Shown piece by piece: positions 23,227-32,079 of a DNA stretch of 64,000 nucleotides. The stretch covers positions 1 to 64,000 of the forward strand of contig JAFYUS010000003.1 of the NCBI GenBank assembly GCA_017549505.1. Direction: 5' to 3'. Source of the stretch: Bacteroidales bacterium (lineage in GTDB: Bacteria > Bacteroidota > Bacteroidia > Bacteroidales > UBA932). Every line of letters starts with the position of its first letter. Position 1 is the stretch's first letter. Under the pieces are notes generated by a model. That model searched no databases. It had not been told where the DNA came from and worked only from the letters and a program-made list of their open reading frames with translations. A program made the position numbers and the translations under genes.

Positions 23227-24208
23227 GTTTACCTCCGTTTTTAGCCCTTGGATGGGCGCGTTCATAACTATCTTTAAGCCGGGCGATACTGCTGTGGGTG
23301 TAGACCTGTGTCGCAGCCAGGGAAGAGTGTCCCAGAAGTTCCTTTATGGAATTCAGAGGCGTCTCCTCGTTCATAAGTTCCGTAGCCAGGGAATGTCTGA
23401 GTACATGCGGAGATTTCTGTCTCCTTATGTTTCCCACTTCCCCAAGCGCGGACTTTACGGCCCTGTCCACATACGCCGGATACAAAGGCGAACCGTCATA
23501 TGTGACAAAAAGCGGCTCTTTCAAAGATCTCTTCCTTCCGCACATCACCTCAACTGCTTTCAAATATAATAAAATTTCTTCAGACAATAAAGGGACGAGA
23601 GGAATTTCACGCATTTTATCACCTTTTCCCCTTACTTTTACAACATTTCGGCCAAAATCCACATCTGAAATACACATCCCTATCAGTTCGGAACGGCGGA
23701 GGCCAAGGGAGTATAATGTAGAAACGATTACCCTTTCAATAATTCTGGAATAGGCCTTCCTGCCGCTTTTTGTATGACATTCTTTTATGAAACCGTCATA
23801 TGTATCTTCAAGAGAATGTTGAGACAAGGAAAAATATTCCTCCATCGCATCCTTGCGATAGAACTGAGGAATACGTTTCTCTGTCTTCGGCTTGGTTACA
23901 AGCTTGACAGGATTCGACTTCAGGAGGCCATGCTGCATCAGATAACGGCAGAATCCGCTCAAGGCAGAAAGATGAAGATTGACGGTCCTGGCAGACTTCG
24001 GGCTCTTGTCGTCAAGCATATGAGCCACGTAACTTCTCAGTTCAGAGACGTTGAATGTCTGGGCAAACTGCTCATCTGAAGAAATCGGGGTCTGACGTGA
24101 AACATAAGCAAGATAATCGGAAAGAACTCCGTCATATATGGATACCGTCCTGTCCGAGTATCGTCTGACCACCCTGACATAAGTCAGATATGAATCTATG
24201 ATATCCAT
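23216..24208 (-). CDS. xerC: Tyrosine recombinase XerC-like
   Basis: This is a site-specific recombinase of the chromosome-dimer-resolution type. The N-terminal SAM-like core-binding domain (about 1-95) is followed by the catalytic domain. The full set of active residues is visible: Arg171 in LGLRRSEL, Lys195 in GKGDK, His268 and Arg271 in HVLRHSLAT, His294 in LGHSS, and Tyr303 in QVYTHSS. The C-terminus is basic. Placement between cca and hpf argues for a housekeeping XerC rather than a mobile-element integrase. An insert of about 20 residues near 130-150 is longer than in E. coli XerC. Confidence 0.88.
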   Translation of the reverse strand: MDIIDSYLTYVRVVRRYSDRTVSIYDGVLSDYLAYVSRQTPISSDEQFAQTFNVSELRSYVAHMLDDKSPKSARTVNLHLSALSGFCRYLMQHGLLKSNPVKLVTKPKTEKRIPQFYRKDAMEEYFSLSQHSLEDTYDGFIKECHTKSGRKAYSRIIERVIVSTLYSLGLRRSELIGMCISDVDFGRNVVKVRGKGDKMREIPLVPLLSEEILLYLKAVEVMCGRKRSLKEPLFVTYDGSPLYPAYVDRAVKSALGEVGNIRRQKSPHVLRHSLATELMNEETPLNSIKELLGHSSLAATQVYTHSSIARLKDSYERAHPRAKNGGKHGD

Positions 24209-24212
24209 AACA

Positions 24213-25724
24213 TCACTTTACTGGAAAGAGGCCCAGCTCCGCGGCTTTGGCGCGCATCAGCGCGTCAGCCGCCTCGAATGTGTTCTCTATCTCTCCGTCA
24301 AGGATGGCATTCTTGACGTGTTCCTTGAGAAGACCTATTGTATTGCAAGGTTCGATTCCGAAAAGTTCCATGACATAGTCACCTGTAATAGGATTCTTGA
24401 AGTTGCGTATTGCATCCTTGGCCTCGACTTCGACAAGCTTAGCCTTGACCAGTTCAAAGTTCGCATGTAGACGTGCCACCTTTCTCGGATTCTTGGATGT
24501 GATATCCGCATTACAGAGAAGCATAAGGTCATCGATGTCGTTTCCCGCATCGAAAAGAAGACGTCTTACTGCAGAATCTGTAACTTCATCCGTCACAAGG
24601 GCTATCGGACGCAGATGGAGGTTGACAAGCTTCTGGACGAACTTCATCTTCTCATTCAGAGGCATCTTCATGCTCTGGAATATCTTCGGTATCCATCGTG
24701 CTCCCACTACCTCATGTCCATGGAAGGTCCAACCGAGAGCCGGATCATACTTCTTTGTGGCAGGCTTTGCAATATCATGCAAAAGAGCAGCCCACCTGAG
24801 CCACACATTCGGCTCTGTCCTTATCTTTTCCGTCTCGACTCCATCCTCGAACACATAGTCCTTCAGACGTCCTTCGGCTATTGCTTCCATCTCAAGTACA
24901 GCGACATTGTCAAGTACTTCGAGCGTATGTGAGAAGTTCTCCTTATGACCCTTTCCTTCAACTGTCTCCACACCTTTCAGCTTGGCAAGCTGAGGAAGGA
25001 TGTAGTCAAGAAGTCCGGTCTCATCAAGAAGACGGAAGCCGATTGAAGGCTTCGGAGTAACAAGTATCTTGTTCAGTTCCTCGACAATCCTTTCCTTAGA
25101 AAGAATTTCCATCCTGTTCCTGTTCCTTCTGATAGAATCAAGGGATTCAGGGACAATCGTAAAAGTCAGTTCCGGAGTAGACAGCTTGGTGGCAAACCTG
25201 ACAGCACGGACCATTCTCAAAGGGTCGTCGCTATATGTGGTATCCGGATCAAGAGGCGTACGGATAATGCCGGCAGCAAGGTCACGGATGCCGCCGAAAG
25301 GATCTACCAGGGCGCCGAAATCCTCTTTCTGGAGGCTGAAGGCCATGGCATTGATTGTAAAGTCTCTTCTGAGCTGATCGTCTTCCAGGGTTCCGTCCTC
25401 AACTATAGGCTTACGCGAATCACGACGATATGATTCCTTTCTAGCACCGACAAATTCCACCTCTATGCCTCGATAGCGGAGCATTGCTGTTCCGAAATTC
25501 CTGAATACTGAGACATTGCTGCGAACCTTGGCACCGACAGCCTCAGCCAGTTCGATTCCACTGCCCTCGACTACAATGTCAATATCCTTGCTCGGACGTC
25601 CAAGGAAGCAGTCGCGCACATAACCTCCGATCACAAAGGCACGCACGCCAAGTTCAGCTGCAGTTTCAGATACGATGGAAAAGACCTTATGGTCAAGAAA
25701 ACCTTGTGTTATTGTTGCTGACAT
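24213..25724 (-). CDS. cca: CCA-adding enzyme / poly(A) polymerase family tRNA nucleotidyltransferase with HD domain
   Basis: The enzyme adds or repairs the 3' CCA of tRNAs. The N-terminal class-II nucleotidyltransferase head shows GGYVRDCFLG (about 33-42), the catalytic pair DIDIVV, and the RRDFTINAMA template motif. DDPLRMVRAVRFA follows in the neck. A C-terminal HD phosphohydrolase domain has LLHDIAKPATK. The 503-aa length is usual for Bacteroidetes. It sits 4 bases before xerC and overlaps the HsdR-N gene end by 16 bases, so one operon is likely. Confidence 0.93.
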   Translation of the reverse strand: MSATITQGFLDHKVFSIVSETAAELGVRAFVIGGYVRDCFLGRPSKDIDIVVEGSGIELAEAVGAKVRSNVSVFRNFGTAMLRYRGIEVEFVGARKESYRRDSRKPIVEDGTLEDDQLRRDFTINAMAFSLQKEDFGALVDPFGGIRDLAAGIIRTPLDPDTTYSDDPLRMVRAVRFATKLSTPELTFTIVPESLDSIRRNRNRMEILSKERIVEELNKILVTPKPSIGFRLLDETGLLDYILPQLAKLKGVETVEGKGHKENFSHTLEVLDNVAVLEMEAIAEGRLKDYVFEDGVETEKIRTEPNVWLRWAALLHDIAKPATKKYDPALGWTFHGHEVVGARWIPKIFQSMKMPLNEKMKFVQKLVNLHLRPIALVTDEVTDSAVRRLLFDAGNDIDDLMLLCNADITSKNPRKVARLHANFELVKAKLVEVEAKDAIRNFKNPITGDYVMELFGIEPCNTIGLLKEHVKNAILDGEIENTFEAADALMRAKAAELGLFPVK

Positions 25725-26125
25725 ATCATTTCGTTATAGGAAGGCACCGTGTCAATGAAGGAATAATGCAGTTTACCGTCAGTCTCCATCCTTCTGCAGG
25801 CGAAGGTCTGCCTTCCGTTCGTAATAATCATATATGCTACATTAAGGACCATATTGTATCTGACCGCCTGGTCAAGCACTTCCCTGCTAAGTTCCACTTC
25901 GGGCCTCTTGCATTCGACGACAGCCAGAGGTCTGGCCTGTCTGTCATAAACAATGATGTCCGCACGGAACTTCTTCTCACCCAGCTTGAATCCAACCTCG
26001 CTCATCATCATGTGCATCGGTACCTGAAGCTGCCCAGCGAGTACCTTTATACACCATTGGCGCACTTCCTCCTCGGGAGTTAGCGCAACCTCTTTTCTGC
26101 GTAATGGATCAAATACCGTTCTCAT
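25709..26125 (-). CDS. Orphan HsdR N-terminal-like (PD-(D/E)xK) protein
   Basis: This small protein (138 aa from this start) matches the type I restriction R-subunit N-terminal nuclease fold. RADIIVYDRQARPLAVVECKRP gives the Asp and Glu-x-Lys of the catalytic core. No helicase or HsdM/S genes are nearby, and it heads the cca-xerC-hpf operon, so classical restriction is unlikely. The frame is open to 26137, but the promoter box at 26139-26146 is one base from that ATG, so the next Met (26125) is preferred. Function is unknown; a housekeeping nuclease is possible. Confidence 0.75.
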   Translation of the reverse strand: MRTVFDPLRRKEVALTPEEEVRQWCIKVLAGQLQVPMHMMMSEVGFKLGEKKFRADIIVYDRQARPLAVVECKRPEVELSREVLDQAVRYNMVLNVAYMIITNGRQTFACRRMETDGKLHYSFIDTVPSYNEMICQQQ

Positions 26126-26138
26126 ATCCTCAATCATG

Positions 26139-26146
26139 CAAAGATA
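26139..26146 (-). promoter_or_regulatory. -7 box of the HsdR-N/cca/xerC/hpf operon
   Basis: On the minus strand this reads TATCTTTG, a full TAnnTTTG match, 13 bases before the ATG at 26125. Confidence 0.6.
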
Positions 26147-26160
26147 GTCAAAATAATTGT

Positions 26161-26168
26161 TAGATTTG
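26161..26168 (+). promoter_or_regulatory. -7 box of the RluA-family gene
   Basis: TAGATTTG matches TAnnTTTG and lies 19 bases before the ATG at 26188. It is divergent from the box at 26139-26146. Confidence 0.6.
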
Positions 26169-26187
26169 CAGGGAGAAACACATAAGA

Positions 26188-26862
26188 ATGGGAAAGAGAC
26201 TAAAGATAGTATATGAAGACGACTGGCTTATCGTCGTCAACAAACCGAGCGGACTGCTGAGCATGTCCGCCGGGCATCCCGAGCATGAAACAGCGTACTC
26301 AATGCTCTATGATTATGCGGAAGGGATCTATATCGTGCATCGTCTGGACCGCGACACTTCCGGACTCATAGTTTTCGCGAAGGACGAAGATACAAAAAGA
26401 GCCTTGCAGGACAACTGGGACGAAGCCGTAAGGGAAAGAAGGTATTTTGCCATACTTGAGGGACACATAGAGGATGAGGAAGGATGGATAGAATCATGGA
26501 TGTATGAACATCCGAAATCGCTTAAGGTGCATTGCTATCCGGTAAACAAGGGAGATGACAGGAACAGACCTCCGCGTAAGGACTGGAAGTTCGCCGCAAG
26601 CCACTGCCGCACACTAAGGCACATGGAAAAGAACGGTCAGAAATACACCTGCGTGGAGTTCAATCTCGAGACAGGCAGAAAGAATCAGATCAGAGCACAC
26701 TCCGCATGGATAGGTCATCCTGTCGCCGGAGACCGCAAATATGACGCTTCCACAAACCCTTTCGGACGGCTTGCCCTTCATGCGCAAGGCCTGTCGTTCA
26801 TCCACCCATGGACAGGAAAGGTAATGAAGTTCAACGCCGATATCCCCAAGGAACTAAGATAA
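26188..26862 (+). CDS. RluA-family RNA pseudouridine synthase
   Basis: The enzyme converts specific uridines in rRNA or tRNA to pseudouridine. The catalytic block is HRLDRDTSGL with Asp54, preceded by VVNKPSGLLS and followed by the RLETGRKNQIRAH-like NLETGRKNQIRAHSAWIGHPVAGD. At 224 aa it lacks the N-terminal S4 domain of RluD/RluC and resembles short RluA/TruC types. Target site cannot be assigned. The lipase-like gene follows after 10 bases. Confidence 0.9.
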   Translation: MGKRLKIVYEDDWLIVVNKPSGLLSMSAGHPEHETAYSMLYDYAEGIYIVHRLDRDTSGLIVFAKDEDTKRALQDNWDEAVRERRYFAILEGHIEDEEGWIESWMYEHPKSLKVHCYPVNKGDDRNRPPRKDWKFAASHCRTLRHMEKNGQKYTCVEFNLETGRKNQIRAHSAWIGHPVAGDRKYDASTNPFGRLALHAQGLSFIHPWTGKVMKFNADIPKELR

Positions 26863-26872
26863 AATAACCGCA

Positions 26873-27796
26873 ATGAATACCACAGAATACACACTGGACT
26901 CGCAGTCAGACCAGCTGGGCATCAGCGTTCTGGTCGCAACACCTGATACGGAAGAACCCAAGGCAGTGGTGCAGTTCGCCCACGGAATGTGCGAATACAA
27001 GGAAAGATATCTCCCTTTCATGGAATTCCTTTGCAGAAACGGTTATGCATGCCTGATTCATGACCATAGAGGACACGGCAAGTCTGTAAAGAATCCGGAT
27101 GACACAGGTTATTTCTACGACAGCGGATGGGAAGGAATAGTCGGAGACATATTCGGAGTAAATGTAATGGCCAGGAACATGTTCCCGGGAAAACCCATTT
27201 ATCTTTTCGGCCACAGCATGGGATCTCTCGCCGTAAGATGCTTCGCAAAGAGGTTTGACGATGTAATAGACGGTCTTGTAGTCTGCGGAAGTCCTAGCAG
27301 AAATCCGGCCACAGGAGCCGGACTCCTGCTGACCCGCCTGATTGCCTCGGTCAAGGGAGAAAGGCATCGTCCGGAAATCATCCGGAAGATGGCATTCGAC
27401 GGCTTCAACAAGAAATTCGAAAACGAAGGCCCGAACTCATGGCTTGCCACTGACAAGGATGTAGTAGATGCCTACAATGCGGATCCTCTCTGCGGCTATA
27501 CCTTTACAGCCAACGGATTCATCGGTCTGTTCAACCTCATGAAAGATTGCTACAGCCTGGTGGAATGGCAGGTATCGAAGCCTGCCATGCCGGTCATGTT
27601 CATCGCGGGATCGGATGACCCATGCATCACAAGCTACAAGGATTTCGTCCATGCGACCGACTACATGAGGACTGTAGGATATACAGATGTAAAATCACGT
27701 CTATATAACGGCATGAGACACGAGATTCTTAATGAAACGCATAAAGAGATTGTCTGGAACGATGTTCTCAATACTTTTGACACATGGCTGGCATAA
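26873..27796 (+). CDS. Alpha/beta hydrolase, monoacylglycerol lipase / lysophospholipase type
   Basis: This is a serine hydrolase of the Hydrolase_4 group with no signal peptide, so probably cytosolic. The triad is readable: Ser115 in GHSMGS, Asp248/249 in IAGSDDP and His283 in NGMRHEIL. HGMCEYKERY (oxyanion-hole HG) and HDHRGHGKS are family-typical. The 307-aa length fits. The next gene, a glycosyltransferase, overlaps its 3' end by 13 bases. The natural ester substrate is unknown. Confidence 0.88.
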   Translation: MNTTEYTLDSQSDQLGISVLVATPDTEEPKAVVQFAHGMCEYKERYLPFMEFLCRNGYACLIHDHRGHGKSVKNPDDTGYFYDSGWEGIVGDIFGVNVMARNMFPGKPIYLFGHSMGSLAVRCFAKRFDDVIDGLVVCGSPSRNPATGAGLLLTRLIASVKGERHRPEIIRKMAFDGFNKKFENEGPNSWLATDKDVVDAYNADPLCGYTFTANGFIGLFNLMKDCYSLVEWQVSKPAMPVMFIAGSDDPCITSYKDFVHATDYMRTVGYTDVKSRLYNGMRHEILNETHKEIVWNDVLNTFDTWLA

Positions 27797-28878
27797 GGAT
27801 AACTGAAGAACTGGCCTCGAAGGTCATCATGTCCGGTGATTATTATCTCAAGAATCACCCCGGGGGCATTTCCGCAGTAGTCAGATACTGGAGCGGATGT
27901 TTTGACGGATTGCAGTATTACCCTATCTATAAGATCGGAGGAAAACCGGTCAAGGCATGGTGGTACATCACATCATATGTCAGAATGGCCTTGAAGATGG
28001 CCTTCGACAGAAAGGTAAGCATCATGCATCTTCATACGGCAGCGGACGGATCCTTCTGGAGAAATGCCGACCTGGTCAGACTAGGACGATTCTTCGGCAA
28101 GAAGATCATACTTCACATACACGCAAGCCGCTTCAAGGACTTCTATAATGAAGCTTCGCCTGAAAACAAAGAAAAGATTACCGGAACATTGAAGAGCGTC
28201 GACAGGATCATCGTACTGTCACAGTCCTGGAAAGAATGGTTTGAATCGATAGGAATAAGGAAAGAGTCCCTTACAATCCTGCATAACATAACACCAGAAC
28301 CGACATATATCCCCTCCGCAAAAGTCGATGATGGAAAGATTCATTTTCTCTTCCTGGGAGAAATAGGACAAAGAAAGGGAGTGTTTGACATAATCAGGGC
28401 AATAGCTCAACACAAGGATGAAGCTGAAGGAAAGATCGAATTGAGAATCGGAGGCAACAGAAATGAAGAGAAGCTCATCAGTGCAATAAAGGAGAACGGG
28501 CTTGAAGAGACAGTCATATTCGAAGGATGGGTCAGCGGTGAGAAAAAGTTACGCCTTCTTAACTGGGCGGACGTGTACATCCTGCCTTCGTTCAATGAAG
28601 GACTGCCTATCAGTATCCTTGAAGCCATGAGTTACGGGCATCCTGTCATATCCACTCCTGTAGGTGGCATTCCTGAAGTAGTAGACGGAAACGGTATTCT
28701 CGTCACACCGGGAAATGCAGACGAAATATGGGCAGCAATGTCAAGATACATCGACAACCCATCTGCCATCAGCCAGGAAGGCAGCATCAGCCTCAGGAAT
28801 GTCAGGCCTTATCTGCCTGACAGCGTAATGGAGCAGCTCAGGCAGATCTACCTTGACATCATGGAGGTAAAGCGGTAA
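27784..28878 (+). CDS. Glycosyltransferase family 4 (GT-B)
   Basis: This is a retaining GT-B transferase that probably adds a sugar to a lipid-linked glycan at the cytoplasmic face. The acceptor-side half has HPGGISAVVRYW. The C-terminal half has FLGEIGQRKGVFDII, the nucleotide-sugar site PSFNEGLPISILEAMSYG and TPVGGIPEVV. The start overlaps the hydrolase gene by 13 bases; Met16 (27829) is a weaker alternative. Its 3' end overlaps the convergent GT2 gene by 31 bases. It borders the surface-polysaccharide operon on the opposite strand and probably works with it. Confidence 0.88.
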   Translation: MAGIRITEELASKVIMSGDYYLKNHPGGISAVVRYWSGCFDGLQYYPIYKIGGKPVKAWWYITSYVRMALKMAFDRKVSIMHLHTAADGSFWRNADLVRLGRFFGKKIILHIHASRFKDFYNEASPENKEKITGTLKSVDRIIVLSQSWKEWFESIGIRKESLTILHNITPEPTYIPSAKVDDGKIHFLFLGEIGQRKGVFDIIRAIAQHKDEAEGKIELRIGGNRNEEKLISAIKENGLEETVIFEGWVSGEKKLRLLNWADVYILPSFNEGLPISILEAMSYGHPVISTPVGGIPEVVDGNGILVTPGNADEIWAAMSRYIDNPSAISQEGSISLRNVRPYLPDSVMEQLRQIYLDIMEVKR

Positions 28879-29858
28879 AACGCCATGGTGAATGATGGCT
28901 TGCCTATCTTGTAGAGCAGGATATTGACAATCTGGCCAGGCCTTAATGAAAACAGGCCAAGACGATTGTCTTCGGACATATATGAATATAGAGTCGAGAT
29001 ATTCGATTCTGTCATCAGCGATGACTTGCCTCGTGCAAAGACCGTCAGAATCCTGCACACGTATCTCCCGATGAAATCCACATGATAAAGTTCCGCAAGC
29101 CTGATGCTCGAAGGGAACCTCGACTTCAGGCCGTCAAGAACAGGCCGGTATCTTTCCAACAGAAGGAATAACTGGCTCAGATGGCGGTCAGAGGTAAGAT
29201 CGCTGCTGAGAGATTCCGGCTGAAGAATATAATCATACACAATATCCGGAACAGTAAGCACCTTATTGACATAAGACAGAAAGGTAAAGACAAACATCTT
29301 GTCCTCACCATATCTGAGTTCCTCGTCAAACCTGATTCCGTTATCCCGTATGATTGAAAGGCGGAAGAGTTTGAAACATGCAGAATTGAGCAGATAACTA
29401 TGCTTGCGTGTTATTGTCCTGTCCAGGAAGTTCGCGACTTCATTGACATCACGGTACTCTATTTTTGCCGACGGCTTATATGACTCGACAACTGACATTT
29501 CGCATAACTTGGCAAAGCCGCCGAGAATCATGTCAAACCCACGTCGGTACATCATCTGCAATGTATCGAACCTGACAGCATCATCTGCATCCAGGAACAT
29601 CACATACTCGCCGGCAGCGACATCAAGGCCGGCATTCCTGGCAGAGCTGACACCTCCGTTTTCCTTATGAACGACCTTGATTCTATCATCCTGTGATGCA
29701 AGACAATCACAAAGGTTTCCGGAATTGTCTGTACTTCCGTCATCAACAAGAATCACTTCAAGAGGTTCATACTCATGTATGGTGATACTGTTGACGGCTC
29801 TCTCTATTGTATCTTCGGCATTGTAGACCGGTATTATTACAGATATATTTACCTTCAT
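28848..29858 (-). CDS. Glycosyltransferase family 2 (GT-A)
   Basis: This is an inverting transferase with the standard start ISVIIPVYNAEDTIERAV. It carries VDDGSTDNS and the metal-binding DADDA (DxD-like), then a C-terminal region typical of capsule/LPS sugar transferases. It is last gene of the four-gene polysaccharide operon. The frame extends to 29864, but the ATG at 29858 gives the same ATGA stop/start overlap seen at the other two junctions. Donor and acceptor are unknown. Confidence 0.88.
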   Translation of the reverse strand: MKVNISVIIPVYNAEDTIERAVNSITIHEYEPLEVILVDDGSTDNSGNLCDCLASQDDRIKVVHKENGGVSSARNAGLDVAAGEYVMFLDADDAVRFDTLQMMYRRGFDMILGGFAKLCEMSVVESYKPSAKIEYRDVNEVANFLDRTITRKHSYLLNSACFKLFRLSIIRDNGIRFDEELRYGEDKMFVFTFLSYVNKVLTVPDIVYDYILQPESLSSDLTSDRHLSQLFLLLERYRPVLDGLKSRFPSSIRLAELYHVDFIGRYVCRILTVFARGKSSLMTESNISTLYSYMSEDNRLGLFSLRPGQIVNILLYKIGKPSFTMAFYRFTSMMSR

Positions 29859-30925
29859 ATCCATTCTTCAATAAATGCGAAAGATTTCCTGCGCAATGCT
29901 TCCAATGAAGTCCTTATGACGGAATAATCCATAGGAGAAGGAGTCATGGGATTATACCTTTCGACCAGTCGGTCCGAAGCTCCCAAAGAATCTAGAAGTT
30001 CCCTGTACCTGAGGTCGTAACCGTTCCATAGAGGAAGAGCATAGAACGGGCGCTCGAACAATATCGAGAAGACACATCCGTGAAAGGAGGTCGTCACGAC
30101 ATATTCTGCATATCTGAACAAGGAGACAAAATCCGTCACGGACCTGTCTACACGGGACAGATCGATCACTTCACACCCGTCCCCTATATGGGAAGCTATC
30201 TGTTCAGCCTTCCTTATCAGAAGCCCTTTATCTTCATCCTTACGTCTGACTTCATATACAAGCACATATTTACGTCTCTTCCATCTCTCATTGATCAAAG
30301 GAGTCCATATCGAAGAATCTGTCAGCAAAGTAGGGTCTACACAGACTTCGCATGGCCTTCCAGTATATGAAGACACCCTTTCAGCGACCTCTTTTTCCCT
30401 CATTGACAATGCATCGAATCCCGACACAAGGAACGGGAGTTCAGCTTCGACTGCCTCAATGGATTTCATATCTGCACTTACAGCATATCCTATGACACGA
30501 CTTCCGGCGCCATGGTGAAATTTACCGAAATACACATCATCGGTTTCTCCGCCCAGGCAATGGAGGCTCCACAACTGGTCGCTTCCTATCACATAGCAGT
30601 CGAAGTCTTGAGGAACATCATTGCCGCAAGGCAATGTGAGCTCAAGGAAATTGAGCCTGAATGAGCTGAAATTCCTGCTTCTGTGCGGAGCCAGAAGAAA
30701 CTTCTTGAGATTCTTTCTGACATATGCCGCTTTTCCTGCAATTCCATCCGCATCACTAAAGAGCTTCCGGCTGAACACCTTATAGAATTCTTCTATCCAG
30801 GGCTGACGATAATCTATTATCCGCACATCATGTCCCCTGCGTTTCAGGATTTCCTGCAACGCATAGCATTGGAGCACGGCGCCATAATTATGCGCGCGAT
30901 GAAATGTCAAAATACCTACTTTCAT
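29855..30925 (-). CDS. Polysaccharide pyruvyl transferase family protein
   Basis: The protein probably adds a ketal pyruvate to a sugar of the surface polysaccharide. The opening KVGILTFHRAHNYGAVLQCYALQ, VIGSDQLWSL, and TSFHGCVFSILF near the C-terminus are hallmarks of the CsaB/WcaK-type fold. Translation from 30925 forms an ATGA overlap with the upstream gene, so the longer frame to 30982 is not needed. It lies directly after an FrhB-like gene, a frequent pairing in Bacteroides capsule loci. Confidence 0.85.
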   Translation of the reverse strand: MKVGILTFHRAHNYGAVLQCYALQEILKRRGHDVRIIDYRQPWIEEFYKVFSRKLFSDADGIAGKAAYVRKNLKKFLLAPHRSRNFSSFRLNFLELTLPCGNDVPQDFDCYVIGSDQLWSLHCLGGETDDVYFGKFHHGAGSRVIGYAVSADMKSIEAVEAELPFLVSGFDALSMREKEVAERVSSYTGRPCEVCVDPTLLTDSSIWTPLINERWKRRKYVLVYEVRRKDEDKGLLIRKAEQIASHIGDGCEVIDLSRVDRSVTDFVSLFRYAEYVVTTSFHGCVFSILFERPFYALPLWNGYDLRYRELLDSLGASDRLVERYNPMTPSPMDYSVIRTSLEALRRKSFAFIEEWI

Positions 30926-32079
30926 TTCCTTCCGGTCATTTTCCTTATCAACACCTTTAATTTCCACGCCCTGTATCTCCAACCCAGATCACCCCATCTG
31001 CGCGCAGCATATATGAAGCCCTTTTCAGGATAGGATTCCTCAAACATACGGCTTTCGTGATATATCTTGGACGGGCGCATGAGGTTCGGATTACGTCGTG
31101 ATATAAGTTCTGACGGAACCTCTGCAGCCTCCAGCATCAGGTCCTCGGAAGCCCGGGCAATCCACTCATGACCCTTTGCTGAAAGAGCCATCAGCATTGA
31201 AGTGCCCGAATTACCATCCCAATGTGTCAGAAATTCTTCTATCCCCCAGAAATCAGCCATGACAATGTCGCTCTTCCTTCCCTTATAGTCATAAGGGCAG
31301 GAAGCGCAGCTTCGCCTGAGCATCACGTTCTTATAGTACATGACCTTGTATGTCTCTCTGAAGACCTTCTTTCCGTGCGCATATGTGAACGATTCGGCAT
31401 GGACCTTCCAGCCTCCGGCTGACTTATCACGGAAATTAACAGACATGATCTCTCCTTTCTTCCTCATATACCGTACATAATCCTTCCAGACGGCAGGAGA
31501 AGGTACTCCATGACATATAAAATCTACAGTAACCAGATTTTGACGGAGCCGTTCGGGAAGATATGAAAGCAGACCGGCCACCTGACATGGAGTGCCGGAG
31601 AACAATACGGTCTTACCATCTTCCAGATCATTTCTGACGTTTATGAAAGAGTCTCCAAGTTCACTCTGAACATATTTGCTGCCCCTGAAAGCGGCGCAGC
31701 CTTTCAGGTCGGCAGAACGCATGTGAGCTACCGTGAAGTCAGGTCTGAAAGCAGCTCCATATACGACACCTCCGACAGAGATTACAGCCTTGGACAATGC
31801 CGGGAAGACACCTCCGCTCTGACTGGACTCCAAAACCTGAGGATCAGCATTTCTTGCGGCGAAGACAGATAGTTTTTCAGGAAAGGACATAGAGGATGGC
31901 TGCGCATTGACAAAATCACATTTACGCTCGCACAAGCCGCAGTCGGTACATCTGTCCATATCCACCTCCGGATACAGAAATCCCAAGGCATCAGGCTTCA
32001 TGGATATGGCCTGATGAGGGCAAACCGCATAGCATGCGGTGCATCCTGAACATTTGGACTTATCCGTGACCTTTATCAT
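30922..32079 (-). CDS. Coenzyme F420 hydrogenase beta-subunit-like (FrhB) ferredoxin-type protein
   Basis: An N-terminal two-cluster ferredoxin module shows CSGCTACYAVCP and CTDCGLCERKC (residues about 10-50). FrhB N- and C-terminal domains follow, with SGTPCQVAGLLSYL and the CHGVPSP motif. Family members in polysaccharide clusters are not linked to F420 metabolism and are thought to act on glycan precursors or pyruvyl groups; the reaction here is unknown. ATGA overlaps at both ends (32076-32079 and 30922-30925) place it firmly in the operon. Confidence 0.87.
   Translation of the reverse strand: MIKVTDKSKCSGCTACYAVCPHQAISMKPDALGFLYPEVDMDRCTDCGLCERKCDFVNAQPSSMSFPEKLSVFAARNADPQVLESSQSGGVFPALSKAVISVGGVVYGAAFRPDFTVAHMRSADLKGCAAFRGSKYVQSELGDSFINVRNDLEDGKTVLFSGTPCQVAGLLSYLPERLRQNLVTVDFICHGVPSPAVWKDYVRYMRKKGEIMSVNFRDKSAGGWKVHAESFTYAHGKKVFRETYKVMYYKNVMLRRSCASCPYDYKGRKSDIVMADFWGIEEFLTHWDGNSGTSMLMALSAKGHEWIARASEDLMLEAAEVPSELISRRNPNLMRPSKIYHESRMFEESYPEKGFIYAARRWGDLGWRYRAWKLKVLIRKMTGRK

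Noticed and set aside
23216-24208. xerC as integrase of a genomic island
   Set aside because: It lies in a housekeeping operon between cca and hpf, with no att-like repeats, tRNA gene or phage/conjugation genes nearby.
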